DNA of 47,168 bases from Bifidobacterium breve (lineage in GTDB: Bacteria; Actinomycetota; Thermoleophilia; Solirubrobacterales; Solirubrobacteraceae): contig CAMCUD010000031.1 of assembly GCA_945878865.1 (NCBI GenBank), forward strand, positions 1 to 47,168. The letters are read 5' to 3'. The translations under genes and the position numbers were made by a program. Shown here in pieces: positions 15,495-24,000 of the stretch. The notes below the pieces were generated by a model. The model did no database searches. It was not told the origin of the DNA and saw only the letters and a program-made list of their open reading frames with translations. Numbering within the stretch: the first letter of the stretch is position 1; every line of letters begins with the position of its first letter.

Positions 15495-17630
15495 TCAGGC
15501 TGCCCGCGGGCCCGTGCTCACGACGTAGCCGTCGCGCCCGGCGTCCTTCGCGGCGTACATCGCCCGGTCGGCCGCCGCGACGATCGCGTCCGGATCGCTC
15601 GTGCCCTCCTGCGCGAAGGAGGCAGCCCCGATGGAGAACGTCATGACCGGCTCGTCCTCGCCCAGGTGGCGGGAGGCCTCGTGCACCGCTTCGACAAGCC
15701 GGTTCGCGGTCTCGGCCGCCTCGGCGGGCCCGCCCTTCGGCAGGAGGATCGCGAACTCGTCGCCGCCGATGCGCGCGACGACGTCGGACTCGCGCGTCTC
15801 CGAGCGCAGCAGCCGCGCGGCGCGGACGATGAACTCGTCGCCGGCGGCGTGGCCGAGCGTGTCGTTGATGGTCTTGAAGCGGTCGAGGTCGACGAGCAGG
15901 ACCGACCCCTGCGGCCCGTAGCGCTGCAGCCGGGCGACATGGCGGCCGAGCTCGGTGTCGAACCGGCGGCGGTTCGGCAGGCTGGTGAGGGGGTCGTGGT
16001 CGGCGAGGTGGCGCAGCTCCTGGTCCTGCTGGTGGCGCAGCGTCACGTCACGGCTGACGGAGATGACGCCGGCGACGTAGCCCTCGTCGTCACGGAAAGG
16101 CGCGAGCGACACCTCGTAGATGCGGCCGGTGACCGACGCCTGGGCTTCGAACGTCCGCTCTTCGCCCTGCAGGGCGCGCAGCAGCTCCGGTGCGAGGATC
16201 TCCGCGTCGCCGGGGGAGGCCTCTTCCAGGCGCTTGCCGACGACCTCCGACGGGTCCAGCCCGCGGTCGGACAGCTCGCCGCCGTGCACCGCGAGGATGC
16301 GCAGCTGGTCGTCGTAGACCGTGACGATCGCCTCCGGCAGGTGGTCGAGCACGAGACGGTGCAGCCGCTCGGAGGTGCGCAGCGCGACCTGCGCGTCGAT
16401 CCGTGCCGTGATGTCGCGGCTGCTCGCGACGATGGCGAGGACCTCGCCGTCGGCGGTCCGCATCGGGCTGAGGTTGGACTCCAGCCAGCGCCACTCGTTC
16501 TCGCGCACCACGCGGTAGGCGATGATGACCTCGTCCTCGCCGGTGGCCGCGAACTCGAACGCCCGGCGCACGCGCTCGCGGTCGTCGGGGTGGCACCGGT
16601 CGCCCGCCCAGGTCCCGACGGCCTGCTCGGGGGCGATGCCCAGGACGCGGGAGGCGCTGGGGGAGATGTACGACGCGGTGCCGTCCAGCGCGTGGACGGA
16701 GATGAGGTCGTGCGTGTGGTCGGCGACGAACCGGTACCGGGCTTCGTTCTCGCGAGCGCGCCGGACCACCGCGGCGGCGAGCAGCGTGCACACGACGAGC
16801 ACGGCGATGAACGCCTGCGCGACGAGCATCTCCTGGACCGACGTCAACTCCTCGCGCGAGAACGGTCCGGTGCCGCGCGCTGTGCTGAGCGCGACGATCG
16901 TGACGATCACCGCGAGGTTCAGCACGACGAGCCGGACGGGCAGGCGCAGCGCCGGCACGAGCGCGAACGGCAGGACCAGGAACGAGTAGCGCAGGACGTC
17001 GATCCCGTCGGGGCCCTGCGTGAACACGCCCCAGGTGACGGCCGCCGAGACCGCGAAGGTCGCGATGCGCTCGGCGAGTCCCGCGGGGGCGCCCTGGTCA
17101 CGGTCGAGCGCGAGCAGCGCGATGGGGCCGAGCGCGAGGATGCTCACGGCGTCGGCGATGACCCACTGGATGTAGGCCCGGCCGAAGTCGGCGTCATTGC
17201 CGATGGCGAGCGAGATGGCGCCAACGAGCGCGGTGAGCGCGGGGACGGCGGCGGCGGTCATGAGCGCGCGCACGGTGCGCGGGACGAAGGCGTAGGCCGC
17301 GGTGCCGGCTACGGCGAGGAACACCGCGGAGGCGAGCACGACCTCGGCGGCGTTCGCGGCGGCGAGCCCGAGCACCATCGGCGACAGGCCGTAGGTCACC
17401 GCCTGGGCCACGATGTTGCCCGTGAACACGCCGGCCGTCAGCCACGGCCACCAGCTGCGGTCGATGACCACGAAGGCGGAGAACGCGAGTCCCGTCGCCG
17501 GCCAGATGGCGGCGGTGTGGGTCGCGTCGTCGACGAGTGCGAGCCCCGCGAAGCTGAGCAGGAAGTAGCCGACCGCCATGAGGAGGGCGGCACGGGGTCG
17601 CGCGCGTGGACCGCCGAGGATCGGGGCCAT
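15495..17630 (-). CDS. Membrane diguanylate cyclase, MASE1-PAS-PAS-GGDEF
   Basis: 711-residue sensor that makes cyclic di-GMP. The first ~290 residues are a MASE1-type integral membrane sensor with about eight to nine hydrophobic helices. Two PAS domains follow: the first begins RYRFVADHTHDLISVHALDG and has the W-RWLESN segment of PAS fold 3, the second begins RLHRLVLDHLPEAIVTVYDD. The catalytic domain has an intact GGDEF. An RESD motif five residues ahead of it fits the RxxD product-inhibition site, so feedback control is expected. The TTG at 17669 would add 13 residues; I prefer the ATG at 17630, though neither has a good Shine-Dalgarno. No EAL domain or c-di-GMP receptor is adjacent, so the target is unknown. 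Confidence 0.92.
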   Translation of the reverse strand: MAPILGGPRARPRAALLMAVGYFLLSFAGLALVDDATHTAAIWPATGLAFSAFVVIDRSWWPWLTAGVFTGNIVAQAVTYGLSPMVLGLAAANAAEVVLASAVFLAVAGTAAYAFVPRTVRALMTAAAVPALTALVGAISLAIGNDADFGRAYIQWVIADAVSILALGPIALLALDRDQGAPAGLAERIATFAVSAAVTWGVFTQGPDGIDVLRYSFLVLPFALVPALRLPVRLVVLNLAVIVTIVALSTARGTGPFSREELTSVQEMLVAQAFIAVLVVCTLLAAAVVRRARENEARYRFVADHTHDLISVHALDGTASYISPSASRVLGIAPEQAVGTWAGDRCHPDDRERVRRAFEFAATGEDEVIIAYRVVRENEWRWLESNLSPMRTADGEVLAIVASSRDITARIDAQVALRTSERLHRLVLDHLPEAIVTVYDDQLRILAVHGGELSDRGLDPSEVVGKRLEEASPGDAEILAPELLRALQGEERTFEAQASVTGRIYEVSLAPFRDDEGYVAGVISVSRDVTLRHQQDQELRHLADHDPLTSLPNRRRFDTELGRHVARLQRYGPQGSVLLVDLDRFKTINDTLGHAAGDEFIVRAARLLRSETRESDVVARIGGDEFAILLPKGGPAEAAETANRLVEAVHEASRHLGEDEPVMTFSIGAASFAQEGTSDPDAIVAAADRAMYAAKDAGRDGYVVSTGPRAA

Positions 17631-17669
17631 GCTCCGGTGATCGGTCGATCGGGGCTGCGACTGGAGCAA

Positions 17670-17886
17670 TGGGATGTCTCAGTTGGCGTGTCGCCGCTCA
17701 CCGTCTGTGCTCCCCGGCAGAACTCCTTCAGGACCCCCGCGAAGATTTTTCCGGCGTTTGCGGGGTGGCGTGCGCAGGACCTGCGCGATTTGCGGGAATG
17801 ACCCCGACGAGGCCCTTGTGTCGTCCCGCCGGCCGTGGTCTGATGCCGCCCTCCCAACCACCCGAGAGGCGAGGTGCAGCAGACGG
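17670..17886. other. Divergent intergenic region with palindromes
   Basis: About 220 bases between the diguanylate cyclase and the small four-cysteine gene. It contains GCGCAGG-A-CCTGCGC, a near-perfect 15-base palindrome at 17772-17786, and CCCCGC/GCGGGG arms at 17735-17740 and 17760-17765 around an AT-rich centre. I looked for a GEMM-type cyclic di-GMP riboswitch on the minus strand and did not find its conserved core. The region probably holds both promoters. Confidence 0.35.
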
Positions 17887-18114
17887 ATGACGGCGACGAG
17901 GACGACGGCGAAGGTGACGTGCGAGGACTGCTTCTTCCAGCGCAACGGGCTGTGCGCGCTGAGCCTCGGCGAGCCGTGTGCCACGTTCCGGCCGGATCAT
18001 CCCGACGGCCTGCGCCCGCCGCGCCAGCTGCGGTTCACCTTCCGGCAGGAGCGCCGCACGCGCTCGGCCTGGGCGTTCCCCAGCGCGCAGGAGCAGGCGG
18101 CGCTGCACGGCTGA
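17887..18114 (+). CDS. Small four-cysteine protein, probable zinc or disulfide knuckle
   Basis: 75-residue protein with C12-xx-C15, C23 and C31 in the first third (TCEDCFFQRNGLCALSLGEP then CATFRP). The spacing would suit one zinc ion or an iron-sulfur cluster. The rest is basic and arginine-rich, which could bind nucleic acid. A good Shine-Dalgarno (GAGAGGCGAGG) precedes the ATG at 17887; the longer upstream frame is unlikely to be coding. It is convergent with the secreted repeat-protein operon, with six bases between stops. I recall similar short cysteine proteins as conserved hypotheticals in actinobacteria, but I cannot name a family. Confidence 0.65.
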   Translation: MTATRTTAKVTCEDCFFQRNGLCALSLGEPCATFRPDHPDGLRPPRQLRFTFRQERRTRSAWAFPSAQEQAALHG

Positions 18115-18120
18115 CGCGGC

Positions 18121-21033
18121 TCAGCGCCGCGTCGGCCTGACCTTCAGCGTCAGCGTCGTCGGCAGGCCCGATGTCGGCGTGGCGCGGACCCGCACGCCGA
18201 CCCGGCGGGCGCGCCGCACCTTCGGCGTGGTCCGCAGCGCGCCGGCCTTCAGCCGCAGCTGCGCCTTCTTCGCGCCGCGCGCGCCGAGGTCGAGCGTGAC
18301 CGTGCGGCCCTTGGCCTTCAGCGCCTTCCGCCCCCGCGAGGTACCGCGCACGGTCGCCAGCCGCGAGAGCTTCGCGCGGTTGACGGTCACTCCGGCGGGG
18401 AGCGTCACCCGCACCGTCCTCAGCGGCGCGTCGCCGGCGGTGGCTGTCAGGCGCAGCGAGGGGCGGCCGCGCGTCAGCGGGCCGAGCGCCACGGTCACCT
18501 TCGCGCCGCCGGTGCCCGCGCGGCATCCTTCGACCGCGGGCTCGACCTCCGCAGTGCGCTTCGCGCCGGAATGGGCGAGCAGGGTGGCGTCCACCTCGGG
18601 GGCACGACCGGCGCACAGGTCGCGGCTGCTGGTCAGCACGCCGCGCCGGCCGCCGGCGAGCGCGAGCTCGAAGCGCTCGAGCGGGACGTCGGGCATCCCC
18701 GCGAACGTCACGAGGCTCCGGCCCTTCTCGAAGGAGACCTTGCCGAGGAGGTCGATCTGCGCGGGCCCGCCGAGGCGGATGAGCAGCTGCGGCAGCGGCG
18801 CGCCCGGCGCCATGACGAAGTACACCGGGCCGCGCAGCTCGTCGGCCAGCGCGGGCGTCTCGGCGGACGCCTCGCCGATCCGCGCGGCAGCGGGGCACCT
18901 CCCCTCCAGCGCGGAGGCCAGCGCGCACGCGTTGCGCAGCCGCTCGGAGTCGGGCGCGAGGCCGTCAGGGAGCAGCAGGGAGACCTGCTGGGTGTTGGCC
19001 TGGCCGGCGCTCACCGTCAGCTGCGCGGTCACCGCAGGGTGGCCGTTGCGCGCGGTCTCCCCGGTGAGGCCCATGCGCAGACGCGGGCTGTAGGCGAGGC
19101 TCCCGCAGCCGGTCGCCGCGAACGGCGCGGTGACGGTGGCCGTGGCGCCGAGGTCGCTCGTCAGCGTCGCGCCCAGCGGGCGGCTCACGCACGAGGTGGG
19201 ATTCAGGATGAAGTCGGGCCGGTCGATCGTCATCGCGATCGCCCGCAGGTCGAGCGGGATCCCCGACAGCCGGCGGGGGATGTCGGCGACCGTGACGTCG
19301 ATGCCCTCGGCGGCCGCGCGCAGGCGCAACTCCATCGGGACGGCGACGCGCCCGAGATCGAGCGGGCCGACCTGAGCGTTCATGAGCAGCACGAGGCCTG
19401 CCAGACCACCGTCGGCAGGGGGCGTGAGATAGAGGTCGCCGGGCAGCGTGAGTGGCGAGGCCCCGGCCCCGACGGTGGCGCTCGCCGAGCCGACCTTCGA
19501 CGATGCGGGGCAACCCGCCGCGCGCGCGTCGGCGAGCGGGCACTGGGGCACGCCCGCGATCTTGCCGAGCAGCCCTGCCGGCAGCGAGAGCCGTGCCCCG
19601 GCGAGCCGGGCGTCGCCGTCGGGCCGCGTGATCGTCATCTGCAGGGCCGAGGACGCGCCGGCCTGGGACGGCGACGCGGCGATCGACACGGCGGGGGAGA
19701 AGCGGGAGGCGTCGCCGCAGTCGCGCAGCGTCAGCGACGCCGACGGCGTGGCCGCCGCGTTGCCGCTCCACGGGACGAGCGAGGTCGCCAGCGTGCCCGG
19801 CGTGCATGTGCGCGCCGTGCGCAGGATGGCGTTCGCCCCGCCGCGCAGCCGCATCGTCATCGAGCGGAACGGCACGCGCGGGATGCCGTCGATCTGCGTC
19901 GTCACGCGCCCGGTCTGCGCGTCGGCGCTGACCGACCCGGTGAGCTTGACGCGGACGTCGTCGGCGGCACCGCTGCGCTGCGCGAGGATGAACAGGCGCA
20001 GCAGCTGGCCCGGCTGCGGCGTTGCGACGTACACGCCGCCGCTGAGCGTGCCCAGCTGCGCGTTGTCGATGCTGACGTCGCCGACCGCCGAGCTGTCGGG
20101 GCAGGCGGCGGGGTCGCCGCTGCCCAGGCCGAAGCTCGCGTCGCTGCACGCCGTCAGGCCGCTGGACGCCGCCGCGGGACTGACCTCCATGCCCTCCGGC
20201 AGGGCGATCGTCGCCGAGCGCAGATGCGACTGCACGCGGGGGGTCCCGGTCGAGGGGAACGTGAGCGTGATGCTCGTCTGCGCAGGGCTGTCGGGCACCG
20301 CCGGGTCGACGGCGATCGACGCACTGGGCGCGAACGGCACCGCCGCGCAGTTCGACGGGGTGTACGAGGTCTGCGCCGACTTCGTCTGCCCGTCGTCGTA
20401 GGCGAGGACCTCGACCCGCGTGACGGCGGCGTCGCAGCTCGTCGGCGCGCTGATGAACGGCGTGCCGCCGCTCGCGCTGCCCACGAGGGTCATCGACATC
20501 TGCGTGATGCGGATCGAGAGCCCGCTGTGCGTGCGGGGGAGGTTGTCGATCGTCGCGCGCAGCCCGTAGTCCGATGCGCGCACGCGCACCGGCGCCGTGA
20601 GGTAGACGTTGCCGAGCAGGCCGGAGAGCGGGCGCAGGACGACACCCATGCGCGCCGCCTCGGTGCCCTGCGCGGGGAGCAGGTAGATGTCGCCCGGCGC
20701 GCTGATCGGCAGGCCGAGGGCGGTGACGCTCGAAGCGACGTCGCCGATGTCCGTGGCCGCCGGGCAGTTGTCGCCGCCGAACTGCGAGGTCGTGCACTTC
20801 GCGATCGCCTGCACGTCGCCCATGAGCCCGGGCGGCAGGTCGATCGTCAGCTTCTTCGGGTCGTCACTGCCGGGGCTCGACGACATCGAGAAGCCGACGG
20901 TGAAGTTCGGCCGGGTCGCCGCGCCGCCGTTCGACGCGGTCGTCGTCAGCCCCGACGGGGTCACCGACGCATGCGCGGGGGCGGCGGCGGCGAGCGCTGC
21001 CGCCGCGATCAGGAGCGAGAGCAGGCGGCGCAC
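18121..21033 (-). CDS. Large secreted modular protein, four-module form
   Basis: 970-residue exported protein: signal peptide 1-22 (MRRLLS, hydrophobic core, AHA-S), then four modules of roughly 200 residues in the order B-A-B-A', then a basic C-terminal domain. Each module starts with a strand like LPxGL, a cysteine, a second cysteine in a CP pair about 15-20 residues on (CPASSKVG), and a GxLYLT or GxVYxxT strand. B modules open with ITRPDGDARL and end with a DIPxRLxGIPL segment and NPTSC. A modules have GxVTTQIDGIPxVPF and GGANAILRT. No anchor, lipobox or sorting signal is seen. The start is GTG with a perfect AGGAGG five bases upstream; that AGGAGG overlaps the stop of the larger paralogue, so the two are translationally coupled. 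Function unknown. Confidence 0.82.
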   Translation of the reverse strand: MRRLLSLLIAAAALAAAAPAHASVTPSGLTTTASNGGAATRPNFTVGFSMSSSPGSDDPKKLTIDLPPGLMGDVQAIAKCTTSQFGGDNCPAATDIGDVASSVTALGLPISAPGDIYLLPAQGTEAARMGVVLRPLSGLLGNVYLTAPVRVRASDYGLRATIDNLPRTHSGLSIRITQMSMTLVGSASGGTPFISAPTSCDAAVTRVEVLAYDDGQTKSAQTSYTPSNCAAVPFAPSASIAVDPAVPDSPAQTSITLTFPSTGTPRVQSHLRSATIALPEGMEVSPAAASSGLTACSDASFGLGSGDPAACPDSSAVGDVSIDNAQLGTLSGGVYVATPQPGQLLRLFILAQRSGAADDVRVKLTGSVSADAQTGRVTTQIDGIPRVPFRSMTMRLRGGANAILRTARTCTPGTLATSLVPWSGNAAATPSASLTLRDCGDASRFSPAVSIAASPSQAGASSALQMTITRPDGDARLAGARLSLPAGLLGKIAGVPQCPLADARAAGCPASSKVGSASATVGAGASPLTLPGDLYLTPPADGGLAGLVLLMNAQVGPLDLGRVAVPMELRLRAAAEGIDVTVADIPRRLSGIPLDLRAIAMTIDRPDFILNPTSCVSRPLGATLTSDLGATATVTAPFAATGCGSLAYSPRLRMGLTGETARNGHPAVTAQLTVSAGQANTQQVSLLLPDGLAPDSERLRNACALASALEGRCPAAARIGEASAETPALADELRGPVYFVMAPGAPLPQLLIRLGGPAQIDLLGKVSFEKGRSLVTFAGMPDVPLERFELALAGGRRGVLTSSRDLCAGRAPEVDATLLAHSGAKRTAEVEPAVEGCRAGTGGAKVTVALGPLTRGRPSLRLTATAGDAPLRTVRVTLPAGVTVNRAKLSRLATVRGTSRGRKALKAKGRTVTLDLGARGAKKAQLRLKAGALRTTPKVRRARRVGVRVRATPTSGLPTTLTLKVRPTRR

Positions 21034-21042
21034 GGCGGCCTC

Positions 21043-24000
21043 CTAGCGCGTGACCCGGAGCGTCACCGTCTTCGTCACCGCGCTACCCGTCACCGGGGTC
21101 AGCCGGACCTTCACCGCGACCTTCTTGCTCTTGCGTGCCTTGGCGGTCACCTTCAGCGCGCCGGCCTTCAGGGTCATCGTCGAGGTCTTCGCGCCAGTTG
21201 AAGGCAGCCGCAAGGTGAACGCGCTCGAGCTCCACGCGATCGCCTTGCGGCTGAGCTTCAGCCGACCGCCCTTGGCCGCGGTCGCGGCCGTGGAGGTCTT
21301 CTTCGCGGCGGCGCTGCGGTTGACGGTGAAGCCCTTGGGGAGCGCCACCCGCACCGAGCGCAGCGCCGTGCCGGCCGCCTTGGCCGTGACCTTCAGCGTC
21401 GGCTTGCCGCTCTTGACGCCGGTCAGTCGCACCGTGGCCGTGGGCTGCGCCGTCGCCGCGCACCCGGTCGTCGGCGGGTTGATCTGCAGCGTCTTCGACG
21501 GGCCGGCGTGCGAGGCGATGACCGCCGTCATCGTCGGGTTGTCGCACGTGTCGCCGCTGACGACGAGCGCGCCCTTGTCTCCGCCGGTGAGCGACAGCTC
21601 GAAGGCGGAGAGCGGCACGTCCGGGATCCCGTCGAACGTCGTGATGAGGCGGTTGCCCGCGCCGAGCGAGACGTTGCCGACGAGGTCGACGTTGACCAGG
21701 CCGCGGAGCTTGACGCCGAGGTCGGGAAGGGCCGAGCCGGGCTTCTTCAGCAGCGTCACCGGGCCGGTCAGGGCGCCCGAGATCGCCGGGCTCGTGGCCT
21801 TCGCGGTGCCGATCACCGAACCGGCGGGGCAGCCGCCGGCCTCGTACGTGTCCTTCGCGCACATGTTGCTGAGCGCCGCGATGTCCGCGCCGATGCCGCT
21901 CGGGAGCGTGAGCTGGACGCGCTTGACGTTCGCGTTGCCGGCGGGCACCGACATCCGCGCGAGCACGCCGGGCTTGCTGTTCTTCTTCACGCCGCCGGTG
22001 AGGTCGACGTCCATCTTCGGGTTGAACGCCATGCCGGAGCAGCCCGTCGTCGTCAGGGACGACCCGGCGTCCGCCGACGAGCCGACGTCGGAGACGAGCG
22101 TGGCCCGTGCCGGGGCGGTGCCGCAGCTCGTCGCGTTGAACAGGAACCCGCTGCGGTCGATCTTCAGCGTGATCGTCTTCAGGGTCAGCGGGACGCCCTG
22201 CAGTCGCGTGGGCATGTCCTCGGACTCGATGTTGATCCCGCTCGCGCTGCCGCGGACGCTGACCTTCATCATCACGACCGCGCGCCCGAGGTCGATGGGG
22301 CCCGCCTTGGCGGCGACGACGACCGCCAGGCCGGCGACCGACCCGTCGTAGCCGTCGGTGAAGTACACGTCGCCGGGCAGCGCGATGGTGCTGTCCCCGC
22401 TGCCGCTGACCGTCGTGGCCGACCCGACGCGTGAGGCCGCCGGGCAGTCCCCGACGCGGGCAGAGGCGACCGCGCACTTCGGCACGCCGTCGAGGCGGCC
22501 GAGCAGGCCGTCGGGCATCTGCACGGAGACCCGCGACAGGCGGGCGTCGCCGTCGGGGCGCGAGATCGTCGTCGTCAGGGCGACGTCGGCGCCGGCGGCG
22601 GTCGTGCTCGTCTGCAGGTCGATCGACGGGGAGAAGCCGTCGGCGCACCCGGCGCCAAGCGAGAGGCTCGCGCTGGGCGCGACGGTGCCGCCGCCGCCGT
22701 AGGGCACGAGCGAGCCGTCGGCCCGGTAGGTGCCGCAGCTGCGCGGCGTGCTGAGCACCGCGCGGTTGCCGCCCTGCAGGTCGAGCTTGAACTGCGAGAA
22801 CGGGGTCTGCGGCAGGTTGGTGAACGTCGTCGTGATCTGGCCGTTGGCCGGGTTGACGTCGACGTCGCCGATGAGCTTGATCCGCAGGCCGTCACCGGCG
22901 CTCTGCTGCGCGACGACGAACATGCGCATCAACTTGCCCGCGGGCGGGTCGCCGAAGTACACGGCGCCGGTCAGCGTGCCGATGAGCGGCGAGGTGACCG
23001 TCGCGTTGCCGATCTTCGAGGACGCGGGGCAGCCGTCGGGCAGCGACGAGCTCGGGGCGAACTGCGCGGCGGAGCAGCCGGCCAGGCCGTCACCGGCGCC
23101 CGGGTTGATCTCGACGCCCTCGGGCAGCTTCACCGTGACGTCCTTGACCTGCGCCTGCCCGGAGGAGGGCAGGTTGACCGCGAGGCTCATCGCTGCCGCG
23201 GAGTCGGCGACCGCCGGCGACGCGGCGATGGCGAGCGTCGGGGTGAAGCTCAGCGAGGCGCAGCCGGTCGCCTGGTAGGCGGTGCTCGCGGACTTCGTCG
23301 TCGACGCGTCGCTGGTGAGCTGCGTCGTGATGCTCGTCGCGTCGCACACCGAGCGGTTCGTCAGGAAGCCCGACTTGTTCACCTGCATGGTGATCTGACG
23401 CATGAGCAGCGGGACACCCTTGAGGTACGTGGGGATGTCGCCCTCGATGGTGAGGCCGGCGTCGTCGGGGCGCATGACGATCTTCAGCTGCACGACCGCG
23501 TTGCCGAGGTTGACGTCGCCGACTTGGGCGGGGACGACCATCGCCAGACCCGCGATCGCCCCGGTGGGCGGCGCCGTGAGGTAGACCTTGCCGCTCAGCG
23601 GCACGGTCGAGCCGCTGTCGCCGGACTGCGTGGAGACGGTGCCGACCTCGCTCGAGCTGCCGCAGCCGGCCGCGGCGGCGGTCGCCAGCGGGCACTGGTC
23701 GGCGATCGTGAGGTTGCCGAGCAGGCCGGGCGGCATGACCACTTGGACCTTCGCGATACGCGCGTCGCCGTTGGCGCGCGTGATCGAGGTCGTGAGGTTC
23801 GTCGACGCCGCCGCGACCGACGAGGACACGCTCGTCGAGATGGTCGGGGTGAAGCGCGTCGAGTCGCAGTTGCCGCCGGCGACGTTCAGGGAGGCGGTCG
23901 GCGTGCGGTTCGCGCCGCCGGCCTGCGACACGATCGTGGAGGTCAGCGCGTTCGCCCCGCACGTGCGCGGCGTGCGCAGCGCGGCGGTGGCGCCGCCCGG

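Noticed and set aside
15426-17801. Open frame of 791 codons antisense to the diguanylate cyclase
   Set aside because: Shadow of a gene with clear MASE1, PAS and GGDEF domains.
17631-17886. Cyclic di-GMP (GEMM) riboswitch before the GGDEF gene
   Set aside because: I searched the minus strand by eye for the conserved GEMM core and its tetraloop partner and found no match.
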